5,517 nt of DNA from Moraxellaceae bacterium. GTDB lineage: Bacteria > Pseudomonadota > Gammaproteobacteria > Pseudomonadales > UBA3067. The stretch covers positions 1 to 5,517 of the forward strand of contig NVTH01000024.1 of the NCBI GenBank assembly GCA_002401525.1. Reading direction: 5' to 3'. A model generated the notes under the pieces. It saw only the letters and a program-made list of their open reading frames with translations. It was not told the origin of the DNA and did no database searches. Below are positions 1 to 5,517 of the stretch, one piece after another (the stretch's first letter is position 1; each line of letters begins with the position of its first letter). The position numbers and the translations under genes are program-made.

Positions 1-205
1 GGCGGGCGATTTCTGTTTTGCCAACGCCGGTGGGGCCAATCATAAGAATATTTTTGGGGGATATTTCGTTACGCAGTGATTCGTCGAGCTGCATTCTGCG
101 CCAGCGGTTGCGTAGGGCAAGTGCCACTGCACGTTTAGCGGAGCTTTGGCCCACGATGTGTTGATCCAGTTCGTGAACAATTTCTCTAGGTGTCATGTTG
201 GACAT
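1..205 (-). CDS. hslU: HslU (ClpY), ATPase subunit of the HslVU protease, N-terminal part only
   Basis: HslU is the AAA+ unfoldase that caps HslV in the cytoplasm, binding ATP to unfold substrates and feed them into the peptidase chamber. Only the first 68 codons lie in the window; the gene runs off the left edge. The visible protein starts [20 protein letters not shown], continues with the [10 protein letters not shown] segment (residues 31-40), and reaches [19 protein letters not shown], with the Walker A motif GPTGVGKT at residues 57-64 and the ATP-binding lysine at 63, the same position as in E. coli HslU. ATG at 203-205 is chosen because it aligns with the family start; a second in-frame ATG is residue 4. 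The ribosome binding site is weak: an AGG about ten bases upstream. The gene follows hslV after 95 bases, wider than the few bases usual in enteric bacteria, and probably shares the heat-shock promoter in front of hslV. Identity is near certain. Confidence 0.97.
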   Translation of the reverse strand, partial: MSNMTPREIVHELDQHIVGQSSAKRAVALALRNRWRRMQLDESLRNEISPKNILMIGPTGVGKTEIAR

Positions 206-260
206 ACTTAAAAAACCTATCTTTTATTCGTGCGATTAAATTCGCTATTTCTAAAACGAC

Positions 261-284
261 TGAGTTCAATAGTGATTGAATTCA
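261..284 (-). repeat. Imperfect inverted repeat (stem-loop) between hslV and hslU
   Basis: Arms 261-270 (TGAGTTCAAT) and 275-284 (ATTGAATTCA) pair at nine of ten positions around the four-base loop AGTG. The only mismatch is the fourth pair from the outer end. On the transcribed strand it begins 17 bases after the hslV stop and ends 55 bases before the hslU start. The stem is AT-rich, and only a short TTTT run follows a few bases downstream, so it is a poor intrinsic terminator. It could be an mRNA processing or stability element setting the ratio of HslV to HslU, or a protein-binding palindrome. The pairing is seen; any function is inference. Confidence 0.5.
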
Positions 285-300
285 CAAGCCCCAGTGCTTA

Positions 301-855
301 TTAGGACTCTTCGGAATGGTAGTCGATTTCTTCAATGGTTAAATTGTGGTTGGTGTATACGCAGATGTCTGCGGCGATGCCTAAGCTTTTTTCGACAATG
401 TCTTTCGCCGAAAAATCCGTATTTCCTAATAAAGCCCGGGCGGCGGACATGGCGTACTGTCCCCCGGAACCAATGGCGATCAGGTTTTGCTCTGGTTCGA
501 TGACGTCGCCATTGCCGGTAATTATAAGTGAAGCTTCTTTGTCCGCCACTGCAAGCAGTGCTTCCAGTTTGCGCAATACGCGGTCGCTACGCCAGTCTTT
601 GGCCATTTCGACCGCCGAACGTACCAAGTTACCTTGATGTTTTTCCAGCTTGGCTTCAAATCGCTCGAACAGGGTGAACGCGTCTGCGGTGCCCCCGGCG
701 AAACCCGCTAATACGGAATCACGATAGAGTCGTCGGACTTTGCGAGCGTTGCCTTTCATGACGGTATCACCCATGGTGACTTGCCCATCGCCGCCAATGA
801 TGACGCAGCCATTGCGTCTCACGGATAGGATGGTGGTGCCTCTAAATTGTTCCAA
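301..855 (-). CDS. hslV: HslV (ClpQ), threonine peptidase subunit of the HslVU protease
   Basis: HslV is the proteasome-like peptidase of the HslVU complex, a cytoplasmic double hexamer that degrades misfolded and regulatory proteins delivered by HslU. The protein is 184 residues, beginning [16 protein letters not shown]. Comparison with E. coli HslV, which begins MTTIVSVRRNG, puts the nucleophile at Thr7, leaving a six-residue propeptide; the other catalytic-site residues fall at Asp23 and Lys39, which are Asp17 and Lys33 in mature numbering. Family signatures include GGDGQVTMG, the [13 protein letters not shown] segment, [31 protein letters not shown] and a C-terminal [13 protein letters not shown]. 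The start is TTG at 853-855, supported by an AGGGAG ribosome binding site seven bases upstream and by the absence of any ATG near the conserved N-terminus. The C-terminal tail IDYHSEES is a few residues longer than in E. coli. A sigma-32-type promoter lies 78 bases upstream, and hslU follows 95 bases downstream. Confidence 0.98.
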   Translation of the reverse strand: MEQFRGTTILSVRRNGCVIIGGDGQVTMGDTVMKGNARKVRRLYRDSVLAGFAGGTADAFTLFERFEAKLEKHQGNLVRSAVEMAKDWRSDRVLRKLEALLAVADKEASLIITGNGDVIEPEQNLIAIGSGGQYAMSAARALLGNTDFSAKDIVEKSLGIAADICVYTNHNLTIEEIDYHSEES

Positions 856-868
856 AATAATGCTCCCT
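853..868 (-). promoter_or_regulatory. hslV ribosome binding site and TTG start
   Basis: The transcribed strand carries AGGGAG at 863-868, seven bases before TTG at 853-855. The spacing is ideal and no ATG or GTG lies in a competing position, so this site decides the start. It gives the reading MEQFRGTTI. The AGGG of this site could pair with CCCT at 878-881 just upstream, which would partly hide it. Confidence 0.85.
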
Positions 869-887
869 GATTCAAGTAGGGTTGGGA

Positions 888-912
888 CAGCTCAACCAGG
901 TGGTCTTGGCTG
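888..912 (-). promoter_or_regulatory. Foldable hairpin in the hslV leader
   Basis: On the transcribed strand, CAGC at the 5' end (912-909) pairs with GCTG (891-888). Inside it CAA pairs with TTG and CC pairs with GG around the loop ACCT, giving nine pairs interrupted by a one-base and a two-base bulge. It would begin about 14 bases into a message started from the heat-shock promoter. The GGTTG at its 3' side (897-893) could instead pair with CAACC at 884-880, so two exclusive folds are possible. I recall that the E. coli hslVU leader also contains an inverted repeat that affects mRNA stability; a functional match here is inference. Confidence 0.4.
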
Positions 913-932
913 TGAAGTGAAAACCAATCAAA

Positions 933-960
933 TATTGGGGGTTGGGGTGACTAATTCAAG
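933..960 (-). promoter_or_regulatory. Sigma-32 (RpoH) heat-shock promoter for hslVU
   Basis: On the transcribed strand the -35 element CTTGAAT (960-954) is followed, after 13 bases, by CCCCAATA (940-933). The consensus for RpoH-dependent promoters is CTTGAAA, 13-15 bases, CCCCATNT, so the -35 matches at six of seven positions, the CCCCA core of the -10 is exact and the spacing is right. Transcription should start near 924-928, giving a leader of about 70 bases before the TTG of hslV. hslVU is a classic heat-shock operon in E. coli, so the position agrees with expectation. A weaker housekeeping reading of the same bases exists (TTGAAT, 17 bases, AATATT). Confidence 0.85.
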
Positions 961-1014
961 TGCCGGTGGGGCGTTAGTTGTGTTTCGTGGCCCGAAATGG
1001 CGGTGTCTTGGGTG

Positions 1015-1683
1015 CTACTTCTTCAGTTTTAATCTCAAATTATCAATGCCCGCTGCGGCGAGTTTGTCTTCTGCCTGGTGAAGCTTTTTCTCATTATTAA
1101 ACGGCCCTACCTGCACTCGGTGCCAGGTTTCCCCGCTGTCTAAGTTAACGGTTTGTATTTTTACATCGAGCCCCTGAAGAATCAGGGAGACGCGAAGTTG
1201 GTCTGCATCTTTAGGGTTTCTGAAGGAGCCTGTTTGCAGCACGTATGTGGCGCGATCGGGGGCTTCTTGATTGCGACGCTCGGCGCTTCGACGGGGTTTG
1301 GGCTCTGGCATTTGAGGCACCACCACTTCCAATTCAGGCAGCAGCGTATAGAAGTCGAAGCGAGGCTTGTTTTTTGAGGCCTGCTTGTGGCTCGGTTGCG
1401 ATGAATCCGTTTCGGTAACGGTCGTTGTTACGGATTGATTGGCGAGGTCAATTAGCTCAGTGGGGTTTTGTAATGGTCCCGAGTAGGCCAGATAGATTAA
1501 TAACGCGATAAATAAGCCGGTCACCACGCCAGTCAATAAAACCAACCAAGTAGGCGTTTCGAACTGGGGCGTGCTTTGGGTGTCGCCGGCTTTCGGTTTT
1601 GACTGTGGGTTCGTTGCGGGTTTAGGCGCTGATTTTGGGGCCGGCCTTGGCTTTCTTTGGCTGTTCGCAAAATCCTGTGTCAT
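1015..1683 (-). CDS. SPOR-domain membrane protein, FtsN-like
   Basis: The 222-residue product has the layout of an FtsN-type division protein. A Lys/Pro/Ala-rich cytoplasmic N-terminus (residues 1-43) contains runs such as KPRPAPKSAPKP. It is followed by one membrane span at about 46-67 (WLVLLTGVVTGLFIALLIYL), a flexible Ser/Thr-rich periplasmic stretch, the motif RFDFYTLLPELEVVVP (108-123), and a SPOR domain from about 145 to the end, starting TYVLQTGSFRNPKDAD and including WHRVQVGPF. SPOR domains bind denuded glycan strands at the septum, so a role in cell division is likely. The RFDFYTLLPE motif is typical of the gammaproteobacterial SPOR gene found between argS and hslV. ATG at 1681-1683 is the only plausible start: an in-frame stop lies 18 bases upstream with no start codon between. 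The ribosome binding site is weak (AGAGA). Whether this is the cell's essential FtsN or a second SPOR protein cannot be told from the window, so no symbol is given. Confidence 0.92.
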   Translation of the reverse strand: MTQDFANSQRKPRPAPKSAPKPATNPQSKPKAGDTQSTPQFETPTWLVLLTGVVTGLFIALLIYLAYSGPLQNPTELIDLANQSVTTTVTETDSSQPSHKQASKNKPRFDFYTLLPELEVVVPQMPEPKPRRSAERRNQEAPDRATYVLQTGSFRNPKDADQLRVSLILQGLDVKIQTVNLDSGETWHRVQVGPFNNEKKLHQAEDKLAAAGIDNLRLKLKK

Positions 1684-1805
1684 TGGGTGATCTCTGGCTT
1701 AATTGTTTTTAACGTCATTGCTTTGAACGTTTAAGTGACGCTATGGCTCGCTGTGCTCTTATTCGCCTGGTTCTCAGCTACAGGCCCTCAGTTACTAGTC
1801 CTCAA

Positions 1806-3620
1806 TTACATTGATTCAGGAGCCGATACGCCGATGATTTCTAGCCCGTTAGCGATGACTTGTTTGACCGCAAGGCTTAATGAAATTCGAGCGTTACGTA
1901 ATTCGCTGTCATCCACCAAGACTTTATTGGCATTGTAATAAGCGTGGAAGTCCCCGGCTAATTCTTTCAAATAATTGGCAAGACTGTGGGGCTCATAATT
2001 TATAGCCGCTTTTTCCAATAATTCTGGGTATTGGGTCAACTTTTTCATCAGCGCTTTTTCATGTTCGCTGCTTAATAGTGCCAGTTGGGCGAGGCCTTGT
2101 GGTTGGTCGAATTCTAAACCTTGCTCCTTAAGTTTTCGAGCCACGCTGCAAACTCGGGCGTGGGCGTACTGGATGTAGTAGACCGGGTTGTCTTTGGTTT
2201 GGGATTTAGCAAGTTCTAAGTCAAAGTCCATGTGTTGCTCGACTTTGCGGGTGACGTAGAAAAAACGCGCGGCGTCGTTGCCTACTTCGTTACGCAATTC
2301 ACGCAGCGTCACAAAGGAGCCTGAGCGAGTGGACATTTGCACCCGTTCTTTGCCTCGATACAAAATGGCGAATTGCACCAGTCTGACGGTGAGTTTGTCG
2401 GGATCAATATTCAATGCGCTTAAGGATGCTTTGACACGAGTGATGTAGCCGTGATGATCGGCGCCCCAGATGTTAATGACTTGGTCAAAGCCGCGTTGGA
2501 ATTTTTCGCGATGGTAAGCGATGTCTGAGGCGAAGTAAGTGCCTTGGCCATTTTCACGTTGTACGACGCGATCTTTGTCGTCACCAAAGGCGGTGGAGCG
2601 AAACCATAAGGTATTGGGTTGGTCAGACTCGGCTTGCGTGTAAATATGATCGTTTTGTTGCAGCTCTTTGATGGCGGTATCGACGGCGTTATTGACAACA
2701 CTGTCGGCGGCACTGTCTACAGCACTATTTTGGGAGAGTGATTTCTCTGAAAACCACTGGTCGTATTCGACTCCAAACTCTTGCAGATCTTGGCGAATGT
2801 CGGCGAGGATTTCATCCAGCCCGGCATTAAACACGCACTCATAATCCGCTTTGAGTAAGGTTTGAGCCGCCTCGATTAGGCCGTCAATGTGAGCTTCTTT
2901 ATCGCCGCTGCCGTCTTCTTGTTCGTCAAGGGGGAGGTTGGCGAACACTGTTTCAGCAGAGACTACGAAACGTTGCTGATGTTGTTCGAGAAGCGTTTTT
3001 GCGATGTCGTGGACGTAACCCCCTTGGTAGCCGTTGCGAGGGAAAACGATGCTTTCTCCGCTTAATTCTAAATAGCGTAACCACACGCTGGCGGCAAGGA
3101 TGTTCATTTGGCGGCCGGCGTCGTTGACGTAATATTCGCGTTGGACGTCATGTCCTGTGGCGGTGAGTAAGTTGGCGAGGGTGGCGCCGTATGCTGCGCC
3201 TCGGCCATGACCGACGTGTAATGGGCCGGTGGGGTTGGCGGATACGTACTCGATTTGGACCTTCTTGTTGTTGCCCAATTGGCTGCGGCCGAACTCGCGC
3301 TGTTGGCTGAGGATGCTGCCAATTACTTGGTTTTGGTTGCTGGCTTTAATAAAGAAATTAATAAAGCCCGGGCCAGCCAGCTCCACTTTGTCCAGGGCGT
3401 CATGGCCGCGGAGATGAGGAATGATTTTCTCGGCAAGGTCGCGGGGCTTTAGACCCACTTTTTTAGCCAGCATGAGAGCGATGTTGGTGGCGATATCACC
3501 GTGACTTTTGTCTTTAGTGTTTTGGAAAATAACGCGGAATTCTAAGTCTTCCGGTAAAATTGCTTCGGATTGCAATTGCTTAATTGCTTGGGATACTAGT
3601 TGCTCCAATTGGGCTTTCAT
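1806..3620 (-). CDS. argS: Arginyl-tRNA synthetase (class I)
   Basis: ArgS joins arginine to tRNA-Arg using ATP in the cytoplasm, and needs the tRNA for amino acid activation. The 604-residue protein shows the full family order. The N-terminal tRNA D-loop-recognition domain (about 1-90) ends in AGPGFINFF. The Rossmann catalytic domain opens with VSANPTGPLHVGHGRG, whose HVGH at 135-138 is the HIGH signature. ASDIAYH and WGADHHGY follow at 364-392. The divergent KMSKS region ERVQMSTRSG lies at 425-434, and the DALR anticodon-binding domain runs from about 484 to the end. The Pseudomonas-type protein is about 587 residues by my recollection; most of the excess is a repeat-built insertion at residues 299-318. 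ATG at 3618-3620 is fixed by an in-frame TAG nine bases upstream. An AGGA lies 13 bases before it, unusually far for a ribosome binding site. The SPOR gene follows after 121 bases. Confidence 0.98.
   Translation of the reverse strand: MKAQLEQLVSQAIKQLQSEAILPEDLEFRVIFQNTKDKSHGDIATNIALMLAKKVGLKPRDLAEKIIPHLRGHDALDKVELAGPGFINFFIKASNQNQVIGSILSQQREFGRSQLGNNKKVQIEYVSANPTGPLHVGHGRGAAYGATLANLLTATGHDVQREYYVNDAGRQMNILAASVWLRYLELSGESIVFPRNGYQGGYVHDIAKTLLEQHQQRFVVSAETVFANLPLDEQEDGSGDKEAHIDGLIEAAQTLLKADYECVFNAGLDEILADIRQDLQEFGVEYDQWFSEKSLSQNSAVDSAADSVVNNAVDTAIKELQQNDHIYTQAESDQPNTLWFRSTAFGDDKDRVVQRENGQGTYFASDIAYHREKFQRGFDQVINIWGADHHGYITRVKASLSALNIDPDKLTVRLVQFAILYRGKERVQMSTRSGSFVTLRELRNEVGNDAARFFYVTRKVEQHMDFDLELAKSQTKDNPVYYIQYAHARVCSVARKLKEQGLEFDQPQGLAQLALLSSEHEKALMKKLTQYPELLEKAAINYEPHSLANYLKELAGDFHAYYNANKVLVDDSELRNARISLSLAVKQVIANGLEIIGVSAPESM
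2667..2726 (-). repeat. Degenerate 12-base tandem repeat inside argS
   Basis: Five consecutive 12-base units are visible on the coding strand: AGTGCTGTAGAC (2726-2715), AGTGCCGCCGAC (2714-2703), AGTGTTGTCAAT (2702-2691), AACGCCGTCGAT (2690-2679) and a decayed ACCGCCATCAAA (2678-2667). They encode SAVD, SAAD, SVVN, NAVD and TAIK, residues 299-318 of ArgS. The reading frame is kept. The stretch sits between WFSEKSL and KELQQNDHIY, where related ArgS proteins as I recall them have a shorter segment. It looks like an in-frame slippage or duplication product that has since drifted. Confidence 0.75.
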
Positions 3621-3854
3621 GAAAAAGGTCTAATCCTCGCTATTGAATTCTCGGCAAAGAATCCAAGTAAATCGGTAATTCAAAATGATTTGGGGTGCTA
3701 GGTCGTTGTTTTGGTAAGGGGTTTGCGTAACAGTCTTTACAAATCCAGCCCTTATAAACCGTGCCTGTCAATCGAACAGGTAATGATACCGAAACTCCTT
3801 AGCCTTGCCCATGGTTGGTGGCGGGATTCGCGGTATTTTGCGCTTTACAAGAGG
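3621..3854. other. Gap between priA and argS with no recognised gene
   Basis: These 234 bases separate the priA stop from the argS start. I see no RNA gene, no intrinsic terminator and no well-spaced promoter. On the minus strand there is an AAGGAG (3794-3799) with no start codon at the right distance. There is a 14-codon frame starting ATG at 3810-3812 (MGKAKEFRYHYLFD), and a 43-codon frame at 3771-3640 starting TTG that contains GWICKDCYANP. Neither is convincing as a gene. The gap presumably holds the argS promoter, which I cannot place. Confidence 0.5.
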
Positions 3855-5517
3855 CTAAACGATCTCAATAGGGTCCACTTCAAGGTGCCAGCGAACTCGG
3901 TTGCCCTCTTTGATTGATTCCAGCGCGGGAATCCATTGGCTTAATAATTGATGCAAAGGTTTGCGGGTTGGGCAGAGCAACAGTGATTGAGCTCGATAGC
4001 GTCCGGCACGTTTTTCCATGGGGGCGAGAGTCGGCTCTAAGATCTGCACAGATTGCAGTGTTGGGTACTGGTGTTGAATGGGGCTAATGAGCTCAAAGGC
4101 TTGGGTTAAGAATTCCATGCATTGGTTTTTATATTGGGCTTGGGCGCGAAGAATGGCCATGTAGCCATAAGGCGGCAGTTGCGCGTCGCGTCGTTCGTCC
4201 AAAGATTGTTGCGCAAAGGGGCCGTAGCCTTGAGATAAAAGGGAGTGCAGCAGCGGGTGGTCGGGTTGGTGGGTTTGAATTAGTACTTCCCCGGGAGTGC
4301 TGCCGCGACCGGCGCGACCGGAGACTTGCACGATTAATTGCGCCAATCGCTCGGGGGCGCGAAAATCAACGCTGAACAATCCGCTGTCACCATCCGCAAT
4401 AATCACCAAGGTGACGTTAGGAAAGTGATGCCCTTTAGTGAGCATCTGGGTGCCTAATAATATGGCCGGTTCGCCACGATGAATTTGTTTTAGCTTCTTG
4501 TCCCAGCCGGTTTTGCCTTTAACACTGTCACGGTCGACGCGAATGATTTCGTATTGATCGAATTCCTGATTTAAAAAATCTTCCAATTTTTCAGTGCCGA
4601 AACCCATGGTTTGCAGTTTGGGTTGATCGCATTTGGGGCATTGTTTGGGGATGGCCCGAGTGCTAGCGCAATGATGGCAAAGCATGTGCGGCGGCGATTG
4701 GTGTACCGTCATGGCGGAATCACAAAACTGACATTGATGGGTCCAGCCGCAGTGATGGCAGATGATTACTGGGGCGTAGCCACGCCGATTGACGAATATA
4801 AGCACCTGGTTGTTGTTATCAAGGTGGGCCTTAATGGCGTGCAAGCTGGCGGAATTAAGTCCCTCTTTTAAGGGGTTGCTGCGGATGTCGACTAATTTAG
4901 GCTGGGGTAATTTGCCGTCGGACACGCGGTTTTGCAGTTGAAGCTGTTGATAGCGGCCGTTGTTCGCATTGGCGATTGATTCAAAGCTGGGGGTGGCTGA
5001 GCCCAATAGCACGGGAATTTTCTCAATACTGCCGCGTACAATGGCGAGATCTCTGGCGGAATATCTAAAACCATCTTGTTGGCAGTAAGAAAGGTCATGT
5101 TCCTCGTCGATAATGATTAATCCGGGGCGGGCCAAAGGGGTGAATATTGCTGAGCGCGTGCCAATAATAATGGGCGCGTCGCCTTTTTGAGCCATAAGCC
5201 AGTGCTCAAGGCGTTCTCTCTCGCTAAGGCCTGAGTGCAGTGCTGCGACGTAGCAATTAAAGCGGCTTTGAAAACGACTGATGGTTTGTGAGGTAAGGCC
5301 TATCTCGGGCACCAGAATGAGCACTTGTTTATTCTGTTGCAGGCAGTGTGCCGCCAAATGCAAATAAACTTCAGTTTTACCGCTGCCAGTGACGCCGTTG
5401 AGTAAGAATGTTGTGCTCAGGCTGGGCGTGGGGTTTTTGCTCTGGGTTTTGCTGGAGTTCGGGGTTGAGTCGGTTTCGGGCTTAGTTTTGGCTTCGTGAG
5501 GCTCGGTTCCAGCGGGG
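3855..5517 (-). CDS. priA: PriA primosomal replication-restart helicase, C-terminal 553 residues
   Basis: PriA is the 3'-to-5' superfamily 2 helicase that recognises abandoned forks and starts reloading of DnaB through PriB/DnaT or PriC. The 5' end lies outside the window; the visible 553 codons lack the fork-binding N-terminal domain, about 180 residues in E. coli. In fragment numbering: Walker A GVTGSGKT at 41-48, VPEIGLT at about 70, GTRSA at 119-123, the Walker B DEEH at 137-140, GSATP at 172-176, and eight zinc-binding cysteines at 253, 256, 262, 265, 280, 283, 293 and 296. GTQMLTKGHHF follows at 355-365, then GRAGR at 400-404, and the usual ending DPIEIV. About 506 residues follow the Walker A lysine, close to E. 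coli. The first 37 or so visible residues are an odd Thr/Ser/Pro/Lys-rich stretch immediately before Walker A. argS follows after 234 bases. No start codon is claimed: TTG at 5361-5363 is an internal leucine. Confidence 0.98.
   Translation of the reverse strand, partial: PAGTEPHEAKTKPETDSTPNSSKTQSKNPTPSLSTTFLLNGVTGSGKTEVYLHLAAHCLQQNKQVLILVPEIGLTSQTISRFQSRFNCYVAALHSGLSERERLEHWLMAQKGDAPIIIGTRSAIFTPLARPGLIIIDEEHDLSYCQQDGFRYSARDLAIVRGSIEKIPVLLGSATPSFESIANANNGRYQQLQLQNRVSDGKLPQPKLVDIRSNPLKEGLNSASLHAIKAHLDNNNQVLIFVNRRGYAPVIICHHCGWTHQCQFCDSAMTVHQSPPHMLCHHCASTRAIPKQCPKCDQPKLQTMGFGTEKLEDFLNQEFDQYEIIRVDRDSVKGKTGWDKKLKQIHRGEPAILLGTQMLTKGHHFPNVTLVIIADGDSGLFSVDFRAPERLAQLIVQVSGRAGRGSTPGEVLIQTHQPDHPLLHSLLSQGYGPFAQQSLDERRDAQLPPYGYMAILRAQAQYKNQCMEFLTQAFELISPIQHQYPTLQSVQILEPTLAPMEKRAGRYRAQSLLLCPTRKPLHQLLSQWIPALESIKEGNRVRWHLEVDPIEIV

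Noticed and set aside
335..637. Open frame on the plus strand across hslV
   Set aside because: It is the complement of a certain hslV gene; the peptide has no family features and no ribosome binding site. The other plus-strand frames opposite argS, the SPOR gene and priA are rejected for the same reason.
867..877. Second CTTGAAT copy, suggesting a second heat-shock promoter for hslV
   Set aside because: The 11-base match to 951-961 (one difference) has no CCCCAT-like element at the required distance, and a start from it would fall inside hslV. It abuts the ribosome binding site and is probably coincidental.
937..970. G-runs on the plus strand as a possible G-quadruplex
   Set aside because: The runs are the complement of the CCCC-rich heat-shock promoter; the final tract is separated by a long loop and there are not four good tracts of three or more.
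1765..1785. GCCTG/CAGGC stem after argS as a terminator
   Set aside because: Only five pairs with an eleven-base loop and no T-tract on either strand.
2420..2713. 97-codon minus-strand frame inside argS
   Set aside because: It overlaps the argS coding frame in another phase, and argS there encodes conserved motifs such as WGADHHGY; the peptide is compositionally odd and unlike any family.
3751..3771. TTGACA and TATAAG on the minus strand before argS, resembling a sigma-70 promoter
   Set aside because: The two hexamers are only nine bases apart, far short of the needed 16-18, and neither has a good partner at the right distance.
3735..3850. Two copies of CTTTACAA in the priA-argS gap
   Set aside because: An eight-base match 108 bases apart, with no shared flanks and no regular spacing; not distinguishable from chance.

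Overview
The window looks like a chromosomal housekeeping block from a gammaproteobacterium. It holds five genes, all read on the minus strand: priA (5' end outside the window), argS, an FtsN-like SPOR-domain protein, hslV, and hslU (3' end outside the window). The order priA-argS-SPOR-hslV-hslU is the one I know from Pseudomonas and related marine gammaproteobacteria. The protein sequences fit that placement: a 604-residue ArgS with HVGHGRG and QMSTRSG motifs, a SPOR protein with the RFDFYTLLPELEVVVP motif, and an HslV beginning MEQFRGTTI. Genus cannot be read from the sequence with any safety.

Layout in transcription order (high to low coordinates): the helicase core, zinc-binding region and C-terminus of PriA (5517-3855); a 234-base gap with no recognisable gene; argS (3620-1806); a 121-base gap; the SPOR gene (1683-1015); a 158-base gap holding a very good sigma-32 heat-shock promoter and an hslV leader that can fold; hslV (855-301) with a TTG start behind a strong ribosome binding site; a 95-base gap with a 24-base imperfect inverted repeat; and the first 68 codons of hslU (205-1), including its Walker A motif.

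The genes fall into two groups. PriA (replication restart), ArgS (tRNA charging) and the SPOR protein (peptidoglycan binding at the division site) are general growth functions and share strand and neighbourhood, though the gaps do not prove co-transcription. HslV and HslU form one ATP-dependent protease, and the promoter at 933-960 lets the pair be induced by heat independently of the genes upstream.

I found no mobile element, CRISPR array, RNA gene, defence system or other new system. The items worth a second look are small: a 12-base degenerate tandem repeat inserted in frame in argS, a Thr/Ser/Pro/Lys-rich stretch directly before the PriA Walker A motif, a six-residue extension ahead of the catalytic threonine of HslV, and foldable leader and intergenic sequences around hslV.
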